Source of the DNA: Cognatundibacterium oligocarboniphilum
Lineage (GTDB): Bacteria; Pseudomonadota; Gammaproteobacteria; Burkholderiales; Burkholderiaceae_D
Length of the DNA stretch: 64,000 bases
Assembly: GCF_013377855.1 (NCBI RefSeq)
Contig: NZ_JABXYJ010000003.1
Span: 321,259 to 385,258, forward strand
Reading direction: 5' to 3'
Shown here: positions 9,109 through 18,330 of the stretch, in pieces
Layout of the letters: every line of letters begins with the position of its first letter
How positions within the stretch are numbered: the stretch's first letter is position 1
The notes under the pieces: generated by a model
What the model was told of the DNA's origin: nothing
The model's database searches: none
The model's input: only the letters and a program-made list of their open reading frames with translations
Made by a program: the position numbers and the translations under genes

Positions 9109-11271
9109 ATGAAAAAGACACTTATCACACTGGCAGTCCTCAACATAGCGTCCGTCGCTTATGCCGACGAAGGGATGTGGATGCCTCAGCAATTGCCGCA
9201 AGTGGCAAAAGAACTGAAAGCAGCAGGTCTGAAACTGGACCCGAACAGCCTGACCAAGCTGACCGAATTCCCGATGGGCGCGATTGTCAGCCTGGGCGGC
9301 TGCTCCGCCTCATTCGTCTCACCACAGGGTCTGGTTGCGACCAACCACCACTGCGTATATGGCAGCGTTGCCTACAATTCCAAGCCGGAACGTAACCTGC
9401 TGGCCAATGGTTTTCTCGCCAACTCACTGGAAGAAGAATTGCCGGCTGCACCTGGCTCACGTATTTTCGTGACCAAAGAAGTCACCAATGTGTCTGACAA
9501 AATCATCGATAAAGATGTCGCCAGACTGACTGGCAAGAAGCGCGTTGACGCAATTGAAAAAAATTCCAAGACGCTGGTTGCCGAATGCGAAAAAGATGCC
9601 GGTCACCGTTGCAATGTGTATCCCTACTATGGCGGGCTTGAGTTTTACATGATCAAGCAGATGGAAATCCGCGACGTACGCCTGGTACATGCGCCGGCTG
9701 AAGGCGTCGGTAAATTCGGCGGCGATACCGATAACTGGATGTGGCCGCGCCATACCGGTGACTACGGCTTCTATCGCGCCTACGTCAGCAAAGACGGCAA
9801 AGCCGCAGATTACAGCAAGGACAACGTCCCTTACGTTCCAAAACACTATCTGAAACTGGCGAAAGACGGCCTCAAAGAAGGTGATTTCGTGATGGTGCTG
9901 GGCTATCCTGGCCGCACCAACCGCCACCGCCTGCCATCGGAAGTCGCTTATACGTTCGACTGGAATTACCCGGCATTCGTCAAAGCCTCCGGCGAAGCGC
10001 TGTCGATCATTGCCAAAGAAACCGCTGATAGTCCGGATGCCAAGCTGAAATATGCCAGCCAGGTGGCAGGTATCAACAATTACTACAAAAACCGTCAGGG
10101 CATGCTCGACAGTTATGCGGGCAGCGATTTCCTGGCACGCAAGACCAAAGAACATGAAGAACTGAAGACATGGATCAACAGCAATCCGGCCCGTGCCAAA
10201 GAATTCGGTGACGATATTGTCCAGGTTGAAAAGTTGATCGCTGAACGCGATGCGCAGGGCAAACGTGACTTCTTCCTCGAACGCTCTTTCCCGCGCCTGC
10301 TGTCGACCGCGCGCGCGCTGTACCGTCTGGCGAATGAAAGCACCAAGCCGGATGCAGAACGCAAAGCCGGTTACCAGGTACGCGACCTGCCTCGCTTCAA
10401 AGCCGGCGTGGAAGCAGTTGAACGCAACTACGTCGAAAACGTCGACAAGGCGCTGGTACTGAACAGTCTCAAACAATACGCTGCGCAGCCGGCCAAAGAC
10501 CGGAATGCCGATTTTGACAGCATCATGGGTATCAAGGACGGCATGAGCGAAGCCGATCTGAAAGCATTGCTGGATAAAATATACGCAGGCAGCAAACTGG
10601 CTGACAAAGCAAGCCGTGCCGCCTGGTTATCGGCCAAACCGGAAGATTTCAAAGCCAGCGACGACAGCTTCATCAAAGCTGCGGTCGCAATGTATCCAGC
10701 CAGCCTGAAGCGTGAAGCGGAAGAAGAAGAACTGGCCGGCAAAATCCAGCAGTCTTATGCCAACTACATGAAAGCGAAAATTGCTTACATGAAGAGCAAA
10801 GGGCAAGCTGTTTATCCTGATGCCAACAGCACGTTGCGCGTGACATTCGGTAAAGTCGCCGGCCGCGATCACGGTACTGCAGACGGCCTGGCATGGGCGG
10901 CATTCACCACGGTCAACGGCATCCCGCCGAAAGCCACCGGTCAGGGTGAATTCAATGCGCCTGCGGCACAGCTGGCAGCCATCAAAGCCAAGGATTTCGG
11001 CAAATATGTCGATCCGCATCTGAAGACGGTGCCGGTCGCGTATCTGGCGACACTCGACATTACCGGCGGCAATTCCGGTTCTGCAGCACTCAATGCCAAG
11101 GGCGAACTGATTGGCCTGGCATTTGACGGCACGCTCGATTCCATCATTTCCGACTGGGATTACAACAAGGCCAACACCCGCTCGATTCAGGTGGATCTGC
11201 GCTACATGCTGTGGCAGATGAAACACGTTGATAAGGCAGATCGTCTGATCAAGGAAATGGGCGCGGAATAA
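9109..11271 (+). CDS. S46 family dipeptidyl peptidase, DPP7-like
   Basis: Secreted or periplasmic serine exopeptidase, 720 aa, removing dipeptides from peptide N-termini. A Sec signal peptide (MKKTLITLAVLNIASVAYA) is followed by a chymotrypsin-fold S46 domain. The triad is readable: His81 in VATNHHC, Asp218 in RHTGDYGFYR, and Ser656 in GGNSGSAAL. The residue that sets P1 preference in Porphyromonas enzymes (Gly673 in DPP7, Arg673 in DPP11) is Gly674 here (LAFDGTLDS), which predicts preference for hydrophobic rather than acidic P1 residues. The ATG at 9109 was chosen over an in-frame ATG at 9049 because it begins the signal peptide. A hairpin terminator follows. Confidence 0.93.
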   Translation: MKKTLITLAVLNIASVAYADEGMWMPQQLPQVAKELKAAGLKLDPNSLTKLTEFPMGAIVSLGGCSASFVSPQGLVATNHHCVYGSVAYNSKPERNLLANGFLANSLEEELPAAPGSRIFVTKEVTNVSDKIIDKDVARLTGKKRVDAIEKNSKTLVAECEKDAGHRCNVYPYYGGLEFYMIKQMEIRDVRLVHAPAEGVGKFGGDTDNWMWPRHTGDYGFYRAYVSKDGKAADYSKDNVPYVPKHYLKLAKDGLKEGDFVMVLGYPGRTNRHRLPSEVAYTFDWNYPAFVKASGEALSIIAKETADSPDAKLKYASQVAGINNYYKNRQGMLDSYAGSDFLARKTKEHEELKTWINSNPARAKEFGDDIVQVEKLIAERDAQGKRDFFLERSFPRLLSTARALYRLANESTKPDAERKAGYQVRDLPRFKAGVEAVERNYVENVDKALVLNSLKQYAAQPAKDRNADFDSIMGIKDGMSEADLKALLDKIYAGSKLADKASRAAWLSAKPEDFKASDDSFIKAAVAMYPASLKREAEEEELAGKIQQSYANYMKAKIAYMKSKGQAVYPDANSTLRVTFGKVAGRDHGTADGLAWAAFTTVNGIPPKATGQGEFNAPAAQLAAIKAKDFGKYVDPHLKTVPVAYLATLDITGGNSGSAALNAKGELIGLAFDGTLDSIISDWDYNKANTRSIQVDLRYMLWQMKHVDKADRLIKEMGAE

Positions 11272-11293
11272 ACGCTTCCGTCTTCATCCCCTG

Positions 11294-11325
11294 AAAAAGC
11301 CTGATCATCGTGTCAGGCTTTTTTA
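11294..11325. terminator. Bidirectional rho-independent terminator
   Basis: The stem AAAGCCTGA / TCAGGCTTT is flanked by an A-run on the left and a T-run on the right. It lies between the convergent S46 peptidase and the nos cluster and can serve both strands. Confidence 0.85.
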
Positions 11326-11354
11326 TTATCTGTAACCTGCCGGCGCCTGCCAGC

Positions 11355-11996
11355 TCAATGCATATGACGACGCGCACCGTGCAGTTGCTGCAGCAAAGCG
11401 GCATCCAGCTGCGTGCTACGCAAGATTGAGCCGCCATGCGCACTGACATAATCTCCGGCTGCTGCCAGACCGGAAAAAGCAGGCAGATTACCGGCCCGCA
11501 TCGGCCCTGGCGTATCTGAACCATGCACATACCATGCGCTGTCTGCCGTCACCCATGTCCCCTGACGCAAGTCACGTACATAAGCGACAGCGACCTCGCT
11601 TTGCTGGCGACCACGGCTGTAACGCCCGATATCCTGCAGATACACGAATAATGTCAGCGGCGAATCAAAAAACTGCGCATCACCATTCCGGAAAATCAAT
11701 TGCGCCGCCCATGTCCCGGTTTTGGCTGGATACATGCCGCATACCGGGCAACGCGCATCCGGTGGTACCGGGCGGACTGCATACACGCTCAGGCCGGACG
11801 CGGGATCAAACGGTTGCGGCGGCGCCACCACGCAGATGTCACCGGTCAACACTGGTCCTGTGCGCACTTCATGCTGCTTGCCGGGCATCCACTGAAGACT
11901 GGCGAGCACAGACAAGCCTGCACAGGTGCCCCATACCCATCTCCACGCCACCAGCTTCACACGGTCAGTCAGCATCATTTTTTCTACTTTCCTCAT
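11355..11996 (-). CDS. NosL-like protein with a CxxCGM metal-binding motif
   Basis: Second NosL-type protein of this cluster, 213 aa. One N-terminal hydrophobic segment (about residues 17-35) anchors it to the inner membrane facing the periplasm. The core carries Cys83-x-x-Cys86-Gly-Met (CPVCGMYPAKTGTW), the classic NosL copper motif, then a NosL-like domain (AQLIFRNGDAQFFDSPLTLFVYLQD). Unlike the upstream nosL it has no lipobox. It is the last gene of the nos operon, 27 bp after nosL. The start could be the internal ATG at 11978, which has GAGGA upstream. A role in copper delivery to NosZ is inferred from motif and context. Confidence 0.8.
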   Translation of the reverse strand: MRKVEKMMLTDRVKLVAWRWVWGTCAGLSVLASLQWMPGKQHEVRTGPVLTGDICVVAPPQPFDPASGLSVYAVRPVPPDARCPVCGMYPAKTGTWAAQLIFRNGDAQFFDSPLTLFVYLQDIGRYSRGRQQSEVAVAYVRDLRQGTWVTADSAWYVHGSDTPGPMRAGNLPAFSGLAAAGDYVSAHGGSILRSTQLDAALLQQLHGARRHMH

Positions 11997-12023
11997 TGCA
12001 TGGCATCTCAGCCGGTGCTTCCG

Positions 12024-12554
12024 CTACATCTTGCTGTCGTGCAGCGCACCGCCGCTCAGATCGACCATATCAGCGCGGATATCGGCATAACGCAACAACC
12101 GGCCGCCCCACTGGGTCGCAAACTGGCCGGCAGCACTCTCCTGTGAAAAACTCGCAATCGTCGTTCCCATTGATCCGCGTCGCCGGCTGCCAAATACGTA
12201 GTAAGCCGCATTCGCATCAATCCAGTTTCCCTGCGGCTGCTCCCAGTCCGCCTTGCCCATATCCTGCACATAAACCGCCTGCACTTTCCTGACCTGCTCC
12301 GGCGCCAGAAGAGTATGAAACAGTTCAACGGTATCGCAGAAAAATACCGGATTATTCTGTCCCGCATAAAATACCTGTGCCTTGGGGCCGGGAAAGTCCG
12401 ACAACAACATACCGTCCAGATCGCAGGTGGTGCGAGGATCGATCTCCAGCGGCGCCACGGACTGCTCCATTTTTTTCTCTCCGCATCCCTGCAGGATTCC
12501 CAGCATCACTGCTGTCAGCAGTACGGTGCGTCGTTTTTGATTGATTGGATTCAT
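12024..12554 (-). CDS. nosL: Copper chaperone lipoprotein NosL
   Basis: Outer-periplasmic lipoprotein, 176 aa, that delivers copper for assembly of the CuZ centre of N2O reductase. A signal peptide ends in the lipobox LQGC (Cys23). The NosL signature appears as CDLDGMLLSDFPGPKAQVF, so the second cysteine of the usual CxxCGM is Asp here. It lies 8 bp after nosY and 27 bp before the second NosL-like gene. The two proteins may be specialised for different steps or oxidation states of copper, which is inference. Confidence 0.92.
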   Translation of the reverse strand: MNPINQKRRTVLLTAVMLGILQGCGEKKMEQSVAPLEIDPRTTCDLDGMLLSDFPGPKAQVFYAGQNNPVFFCDTVELFHTLLAPEQVRKVQAVYVQDMGKADWEQPQGNWIDANAAYYVFGSRRRGSMGTTIASFSQESAAGQFATQWGGRLLRYADIRADMVDLSGGALHDSKM

Positions 12555-12562
12555 GATGTTCC

Positions 12563-13375
12563 TTATTTAAATCTCCAGCGCGCGACTGCCAGCGGCAGCA
12601 CGATCCAGCCCAGCATGACCATCGTCAGCAGCCAAGGCTGCGCCAGCATTGCCGGAACAATACTGTTCAGGCCATACAGCCCGCGCATGTCTTCCAGCGA
12701 AAATACATTCAGGATGCGGAATACATCTGCCGGATTGAGCAGCAGCAGATAAGCAAAAATATCACCGCCATACGCGCCGCCGGTGGCAACCAAGCCGCCC
12801 AGCAATAACAGATCAAACACCAGCACGAAAAAAAACCACAGCGCAATCGCCAAACCCGAAGCGCGGGTCCGCTCGCGGGCCAGTACCGACACGCAAACCG
12901 CCAGACTGAGAAACACCAATCCCAGCAACACCGATGTCAGGACAAAACCGAGATAGTGATACAAACCACCCCAGGAAAACTGCTGGAACAGCAGCACCGC
13001 GACCAGCGCAAATCCGCTGCAGGTCGACAAGCTGAGTGCAGCAGCCAGGCCGAGATATTTGCCCAACAGGATTTCGAGGCGGGTAATCGGTAATGCCAGC
13101 AGCAGGTCGAGCGAGCCGCGCTCACGTTCACCGACAATGGCATCGAACCCCAGCAGCAAGGCAATCAGAGGGATCAGATAAATCACCAGGCTGACTAGGC
13201 TAGCAATCGTGAATTCAATCGAACGCAGACCGATCTGCCCTTGTTGCGCACCGCCGAAATACGTGATCACCAGCGAAAACACCGTAAATACCAATGCAAC
13301 TGCCAACACCCAGCGGTTCCGGATACGGTCGCGGAATTCCTTGAACGCGAGGGTCAGAACTTGAGAAATCTCCAT
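12563..13375 (-). CDS. nosY: ABC transporter permease NosY
   Basis: Inner membrane permease, 270 aa, with about six helices, partner of the NosF ATPase and NosD. Together they supply the sulfur species and help copper loading for the NosZ tetranuclear CuZ centre. The N-terminus (LTLAFKEFRDRIRNRWVLAV) and the loop IVGERERGSLDLLLALPI match the NosY/ABC-2 permease family. It starts 11 bp after nosF and ends 8 bp before nosL, inside a tightly packed operon. Confidence 0.92.
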   Translation of the reverse strand: MEISQVLTLAFKEFRDRIRNRWVLAVALVFTVFSLVITYFGGAQQGQIGLRSIEFTIASLVSLVIYLIPLIALLLGFDAIVGERERGSLDLLLALPITRLEILLGKYLGLAAALSLSTCSGFALVAVLLFQQFSWGGLYHYLGFVLTSVLLGLVFLSLAVCVSVLARERTRASGLAIALWFFFVLVFDLLLLGGLVATGGAYGGDIFAYLLLLNPADVFRILNVFSLEDMRGLYGLNSIVPAMLAQPWLLTMVMLGWIVLPLAVARWRFK

Positions 13376-13386
13376 CTTCCTGTCCC

Positions 13387-14346
13387 TTAATCCGACAAAC
13401 CCAAAAAAACATCTTCCAGCGATGATTCACGCACACTCAGATCAGTCAACTCCGAACCCAGTGTCATCAGTGCAGCCAGCGCAGTCATTTTGTCGGCGCG
13501 CGGACAAGTTAGCTGCCAGCTACCGGCATTATCCAGCGCATTCCACCTTACCTGCGGCAGGTGCGCAGTCAGTTGCACGGCGCGCTGGCCGACATGCGCG
13601 CTGCAGCGGATCTCCAGATGCAGCGGCATCTGCATCTGTTCACGCAGATACTGAACCGTGCCGCTGGCCTGAATTTTTCCACCGGCCATGATCGCCAGAC
13701 GGTCAACCCTCTCCTGCAGTTCAGCCAGGATATGAGAGGTAATGATGATGCTGACGCCCTGGTCGCGCAGCGTATGCAGGGTTGCGTAAAAGTCGCGGAT
13801 CGCCTGCGGATCAAGGCCATTGGTGGGCTCATCGAGGAACAACAAGCGCGGTGTTCCCAGCAATGCCTGGGCGAACCCCAGACGTTGCCGCATGCCTTTG
13901 GAATAATCGCGCACTGGTCTTTGCATTGCCTGCGCCAGTCCGACCCGCTCCAGGATGGCGCTGCACTGTGCCTGCGGAGCGTGTTTCAGCTGCGCAAAAA
14001 AACGCAGGGTTTCCAACCCGCTAAGATTATCGTAGAGCACCACATTTTCCGGCAGATAACCCAATTGCCGCCGGGTGGTCCGGAATGCCCGGCTGCTGGT
14101 CGCCTTCCCACAAATCAGCATCTGGCCTGCGGTCGGAGAAATCAGTCCGAGCATCATTTTGAACAGGGTACTCTTGCCGGCGCCGTTATGCCCGATGAGT
14201 CCGAAAATCTCACCTTGCCTGACTTCCAGATCAACGCCGTCAACGGCATGTATTGCGCCATAGTGTTTTTTAATGCCGCTGGCATGAATCAATGTGTCAC
14301 CGCCACGGGTGGCACTAGCATCAGTGGCCGGGGAAATGCTTGCCAT
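13387..14346 (-). CDS. nosF: ABC transporter ATP-binding protein NosF
   Basis: Cytoplasmic ATPase of the NosDFY complex, 319 aa. Walker A GHNGAGKST, signature YSKGMRQRLG and Walker B LLFLDEPTNGLDP are all intact; a C-terminal regulatory extension of about 90 residues follows. I chose the ATG at 14346 (MASISP), preceded by GGAG at good distance, over a longer open frame from 14397. With this start it overlaps the end of nosD by 26 bp, implying translational coupling. Confidence 0.92.
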   Translation of the reverse strand: MASISPATDASATRGGDTLIHASGIKKHYGAIHAVDGVDLEVRQGEIFGLIGHNGAGKSTLFKMMLGLISPTAGQMLICGKATSSRAFRTTRRQLGYLPENVVLYDNLSGLETLRFFAQLKHAPQAQCSAILERVGLAQAMQRPVRDYSKGMRQRLGFAQALLGTPRLLFLDEPTNGLDPQAIRDFYATLHTLRDQGVSIIITSHILAELQERVDRLAIMAGGKIQASGTVQYLREQMQMPLHLEIRCSAHVGQRAVQLTAHLPQVRWNALDNAGSWQLTCPRADKMTALAALMTLGSELTDLSVRESSLEDVFLGLSD

Positions 14347-15592
14347 GCCATATACTCCATTCTTTGTGATTTGCCTGCATGTGCGGTTTGGGATCAACGA
14401 TCCCCGGCACCCGCAATACCGGAAACTGTTGTGCCAGCATGTGCAGGGCCTGCAGTGCCGGACTCGCCAGCAGCAGCTTCATACCGGGATATTGCCAGCT
14501 CAGCCGGTCAACAATGTCGTTGGCTTCGTAAGGCACATCGCCGATACCATTGCCGTCGCGATCCCAGCCCAGATAATTGCTCCAGTAATTCCCATCTTTG
14601 CTACCCCAGCGTTCATCACGGGCACCGACGTAGCGAACCTGCTCACGATTGGCGATGAAGTCATTGTTTTCGACGGCATTGCGGGTGGAGCCGGCAGAAA
14701 TATGGACGCCGATAAAATTGTCTACCACCAGATTATTCCGGATCGTGGTGTACTCGACGTCATAGATAAATAAGCCGCGCTGGTTACCTGCCACCACATT
14801 GTTTTCAATCACCGAATCCTGCGCAGTGCGCAACATGATGCCGTGATCAGAATTGCCCCAGGTGCGGTTGTTTCTGACCACGTTGTCGCGCACCTCCATC
14901 AGTGCCAGACCGCCACGGTTGTAGTAGCTGTCATTGTCTTCCCACAGATTGAAATTGGAATTCATGTAATGCGTGCCATAACGGCTGTGGTGCAGACGAT
15001 TTTTCCGGAACACTGCGTGGTGCGAGACATCCACATACAAAGCGTCACGCACAAAGCTGATGTTATTGCCGATGATCTGCGCCCCTGTCGTGTTATATAG
15101 CTGAATACCGTTGCCGCGCTGCGAGGAAGCATAGTCGCGCTTGCCGGTGATGACATTGCCCTCAATCCGTACCTGATCCGATTTTTCTATCCACAATCCA
15201 AACAGGTTATAGCTCAGGTCGCAATCCAGCACGGCAGCGCGGTGCGAACCCGGCCACAGATAAATCCCGGCATTCTGATCCTTGAGACTGTCCCCCGAAT
15301 CGCGAACCTGTAATCCCTGCAGGGTGACATCGGTTGCCTGCACCCGGATCGTGTCTGCATGCAGTCCGCCACTGATAACCGGATGCCCGATTCCGCGCAG
15401 CGTCAGCGGCTTATCGATCACGAGATTTTCCTGATACTGCCCGTGCTCGATTTCCAGCACATCACCTGCGGCAGCATGACGAACTGCCTGCTGAACAGAT
15501 TGCCCGGCATGCACCCGGATCAGCGCAGCCTGCGCCGACCCGCACAGCAACGCGGCACTCAGCAACCAGCTGATCCGGTAACGATATGTCAT
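14321..15592 (-). CDS. nosD: Periplasmic copper-processing beta-helix protein NosD
   Basis: Periplasmic protein, 423 aa, that works with NosFY in CuZ maturation of N2O reductase. A Sec signal peptide (ending CGSAQA) leads into a long right-handed parallel beta-helix with repeated short motifs such as VIGNNISFVRDALYVD, VVRNNRTWGNSDHGIML and VIENNVVAGNQRGLFIYD (CASH/NosD repeats). The tail has the typical YWSNYLGWDRDGNGIGDVPY calcium-like loop. It overlaps nosR by 4 bp and nosF by 26 bp. Confidence 0.94.
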   Translation of the reverse strand: MTYRYRISWLLSAALLCGSAQAALIRVHAGQSVQQAVRHAAAGDVLEIEHGQYQENLVIDKPLTLRGIGHPVISGGLHADTIRVQATDVTLQGLQVRDSGDSLKDQNAGIYLWPGSHRAAVLDCDLSYNLFGLWIEKSDQVRIEGNVITGKRDYASSQRGNGIQLYNTTGAQIIGNNISFVRDALYVDVSHHAVFRKNRLHHSRYGTHYMNSNFNLWEDNDSYYNRGGLALMEVRDNVVRNNRTWGNSDHGIMLRTAQDSVIENNVVAGNQRGLFIYDVEYTTIRNNLVVDNFIGVHISAGSTRNAVENNDFIANREQVRYVGARDERWGSKDGNYWSNYLGWDRDGNGIGDVPYEANDIVDRLSWQYPGMKLLLASPALQALHMLAQQFPVLRVPGIVDPKPHMQANHKEWSIWHGKHFPGH

Positions 15593-18246
15593 ACCAGCAG
15601 CAATCCCAGTGTCTTGAGCGTCAGGAATAAGACCGCGCCAATCAGCAGATTTTTAAAGCCGACATAACTCAGCATATCCATCACGCTGGCATAGCGGTAA
15701 TTCGCCTGCCACCATGGACCGTCTTTCACATAGCGTCGTCCGGACAGACGGATCAGTACTTCATACACGCTCCAGCCAAACCACCAACCGATAATCGCTG
15801 CCGACGATAAACGCCCCATCGCCGCCAGCAACCAGGCCAGGCTGACTGCCAGCGCCAGCGATAAACCGGCGATCTGCAAGGCTTTCTGGGATGCCCATCC
15901 TTCAGCGCTCCATGGCCAGAGATGGTCGCGCAATTCCAGCCACAGCCAACGCAAACCACGCGCACCAGCCTTATGTGGCGGCGCTACCGGATCAGTCGGC
16001 ATCCGAGGATCGGGCCCCTGTTTTTTGCTGACGGCACTCACCGAATCAGACGATACCGGATGAATCGGAATAAAGTAACCGTCACGGCCGATGGCGGTGA
16101 TTTCCAATCCGTCACGCTCACGCCGTTTCCGCTCTTTGGCCAGCGGCGGACAGGCTTTGACATCGGTGTACAACACCATACAATCCAGGCAGTGCAGGCA
16201 TTCGCGATGATCGATCCGCCCAGCCGCATCAATCGCCAGCGAGCCGCAACCGACAGCGCAGGCTTTACAGCTCTTGCAATCCTGTTTGCGACGCAGGCCA
16301 AACCAGCGGAAGGTGCTCGGCATCGCCAGCGATGCGCCCAGCGGGCAGATGTATTTGCAGTAAGGTCGTTCAATGAACAGCGACAGTCCCAGCAGGGTGC
16401 AGACAAACAGACCATAAGGCCAGGTGCGGTGGCTGATGCCGACCAGGAATGTGGTCTTGAACGGCTCCACCTCTGCCAGCATTTCCGCCAGTCCCATCGA
16501 AAACACCGATATCGTGAGCAGGCCGAAAAAAATACCATACTTGATCCATTTCAGCCTGTCATGCCAGACCCGCGGCAGATGCCCCTGAAAGCGCTTCAAT
16601 CCGATCAGGCCGCCAAGCTTGTACATGGCTTCGGATAAAGAACCGAACGGACACATCCAGCCGCAGAACAGTCCGCGCCCGAACAGGAACACAGTGACAA
16701 TGATGAAAATCCAGAACAGGAAAATAAACGGATCCGTCAGAAATAACGACCAGGTCCACTGAAACAGCAGCGCGTGGAACCAGGTCAGCACCTGCGTGAT
16801 GGAAGGCTGCGCCATCGCACCGAAACCGACGAAACCGATGCTCAGCGCCCAGGCGCTGTATTTGAAAGCATTGACCGGCCACTTGTTCTTATGGGTAGAC
16901 AGACGGGTCAGTTTTTCCCGGAATGCATACACTACGCCAACCGTCACCAGCAACAGGGCAAACAGGGCAATTTCCAACGCTTTGGATTTCCATACCCGCA
17001 CCCAGGGTGCTGCCGCCTCTTCGATCTGCGGCCGGCCACCTTCCAGATAGCTGGCAGGCATCCAGTAAGTAGTATCAAAACTGGTAAAACTCTTGCTGCC
17101 GGTAGCGCGGTCAATACGATTGCCGAGGAACGACAGTTTCCACGGATAAGAGGCCGAGAATGCCTTGGAACGAATCACGAAAATCGCCGATTCCGTATAT
17201 GCCGGCGCGCCATCGGCAGCAATGCCATATAAATTCAGGTAATCCAGATCGCGGAAAGTGAACGAATCACCGCCCTGTTTCACCTGCACCCGGTCATAGA
17301 TACCACCGCGCACAAAGCCGGAGCCTTTGAACGATTCCTTACCCGCCGTGCGGATCACGAACAGCGCATGCTCATGCGGCTTCAACTGACTATGCAAATT
17401 GTTCCAGCTGTTGTCACCCAGCAGACTGCGACCGATATCGGGATGATTCAGATCACCAAACCAAAGCTCAATGAACGGCGTGTCACTATGCTCCAGGCCA
17501 AGCTGTTCATTTTTCACCTGTATTTTTTGCAGCGCACCCGCCTTGACCAGCTGTTCCCAGCTGTAATGCTGGCCGGTAACGGCATAGTGCGCCGCTTCCC
17601 GCACCACCGGCGCCATGATGCCGACCTGACGCGCGACTGCCGCGCCGGAAGTCATCAGCACCTGGTTCTGCGCAATCACCGTCACCGTGGCACCGGAAAT
17701 CGCATCCACACCGAGCACGCCTTCATCGGCGCGGGTCTGACCGACCTCGATTTTATCGGTGACCGATTTACCGACATATTGCTGGTTAAATTTCAGCAAT
17801 GCCGATTCGGGAATGCCAAGCAACAGAATAGGCTCGGAATGTTTTAACACTTTAATGCCGGTGAAATGCCCGGTGGCATCCATACCGATCAGCGTGACCA
17901 CCGGCTTGCCGGAATAGGCCGGCGTATCGGTGATATCGGTCGACAGCATCACATAGCCGAGTAATTTCTTTCTACCGGCTTCTGCCACACCATAGGCTTC
18001 CACATACGGCGGCTGCCCCATGCGGGGAGAAAAACTGCTGGCAGCCGGGAATACCTCGGCACATGGCACCAGCGCGCATAAATCTTTTGCCGTATGCAGA
18101 TCATCCGGCAATTTCGCTTCATAAGCCCCTGCCTGCGCCCGTGGCGCCATCATCAGCAAACTGCCCAGAAGGAAAAAAAATGCGGCCAGACGGTACGCAA
18201 AATCACGCACATCTCTGACCGCTAAGCTCTTGCAAAGTAAGTACAT
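15589..18246 (-). CDS. nosR: Nitrous oxide reduction flavoprotein/iron-sulfur membrane protein NosR
   Basis: Polytopic membrane protein, 885 aa, required for nosZ expression and for electron supply to NosZ. An N-terminal signal segment leads to a periplasmic FMN-binding domain with the flavinylation motif DAISGAT, Thr187 being the likely FMN attachment site. Several membrane helices follow with the paired CxxxCP motifs (FCGWMCPFG, YCKYICPLG), then a cytoplasmic ferredoxin-like domain (CKSCKACAVGC and CLHCLDC...CPP). AGGAA precedes the ATG. It lies 84 bp downstream of nosZ, the reverse of the Pseudomonas nosR-nosZ order. The nearby nosX is the probable flavinyl transferase for Thr187. Confidence 0.95.
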   Translation of the reverse strand: MYLLCKSLAVRDVRDFAYRLAAFFFLLGSLLMMAPRAQAGAYEAKLPDDLHTAKDLCALVPCAEVFPAASSFSPRMGQPPYVEAYGVAEAGRKKLLGYVMLSTDITDTPAYSGKPVVTLIGMDATGHFTGIKVLKHSEPILLLGIPESALLKFNQQYVGKSVTDKIEVGQTRADEGVLGVDAISGATVTVIAQNQVLMTSGAAVARQVGIMAPVVREAAHYAVTGQHYSWEQLVKAGALQKIQVKNEQLGLEHSDTPFIELWFGDLNHPDIGRSLLGDNSWNNLHSQLKPHEHALFVIRTAGKESFKGSGFVRGGIYDRVQVKQGGDSFTFRDLDYLNLYGIAADGAPAYTESAIFVIRSKAFSASYPWKLSFLGNRIDRATGSKSFTSFDTTYWMPASYLEGGRPQIEEAAAPWVRVWKSKALEIALFALLLVTVGVVYAFREKLTRLSTHKNKWPVNAFKYSAWALSIGFVGFGAMAQPSITQVLTWFHALLFQWTWSLFLTDPFIFLFWIFIIVTVFLFGRGLFCGWMCPFGSLSEAMYKLGGLIGLKRFQGHLPRVWHDRLKWIKYGIFFGLLTISVFSMGLAEMLAEVEPFKTTFLVGISHRTWPYGLFVCTLLGLSLFIERPYCKYICPLGASLAMPSTFRWFGLRRKQDCKSCKACAVGCGSLAIDAAGRIDHRECLHCLDCMVLYTDVKACPPLAKERKRRERDGLEITAIGRDGYFIPIHPVSSDSVSAVSKKQGPDPRMPTDPVAPPHKAGARGLRWLWLELRDHLWPWSAEGWASQKALQIAGLSLALAVSLAWLLAAMGRLSSAAIIGWWFGWSVYEVLIRLSGRRYVKDGPWWQANYRYASVMDMLSYVGFKNLLIGAVLFLTLKTLGLLLV

Positions 18247-18330
18247 ATTGTTCCTGCGAAATCGGTAACGCAGCTCCGGCCATACAACGGAAAAACAGTT
18301 TCCGGTCTGTTTTTCCGTCTCAATGGACGA

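Noticed and set aside
9457-10476. Open frame of 339 codons on the minus strand
   Set aside because: Antisense to the S46 peptidase, which has a signal peptide and full catalytic triad.
14349-14360. ATATACTCC resembling the dispersed motif
   Set aside because: A single half-site inside the nosD coding region that doubles as the nosF ribosome site (GGAG on the minus strand); no partner site nearby.
13561-14658. Open frame of 365 codons on the plus strand
   Set aside because: Antisense to nosF and the end of nosD, both of which are well supported.
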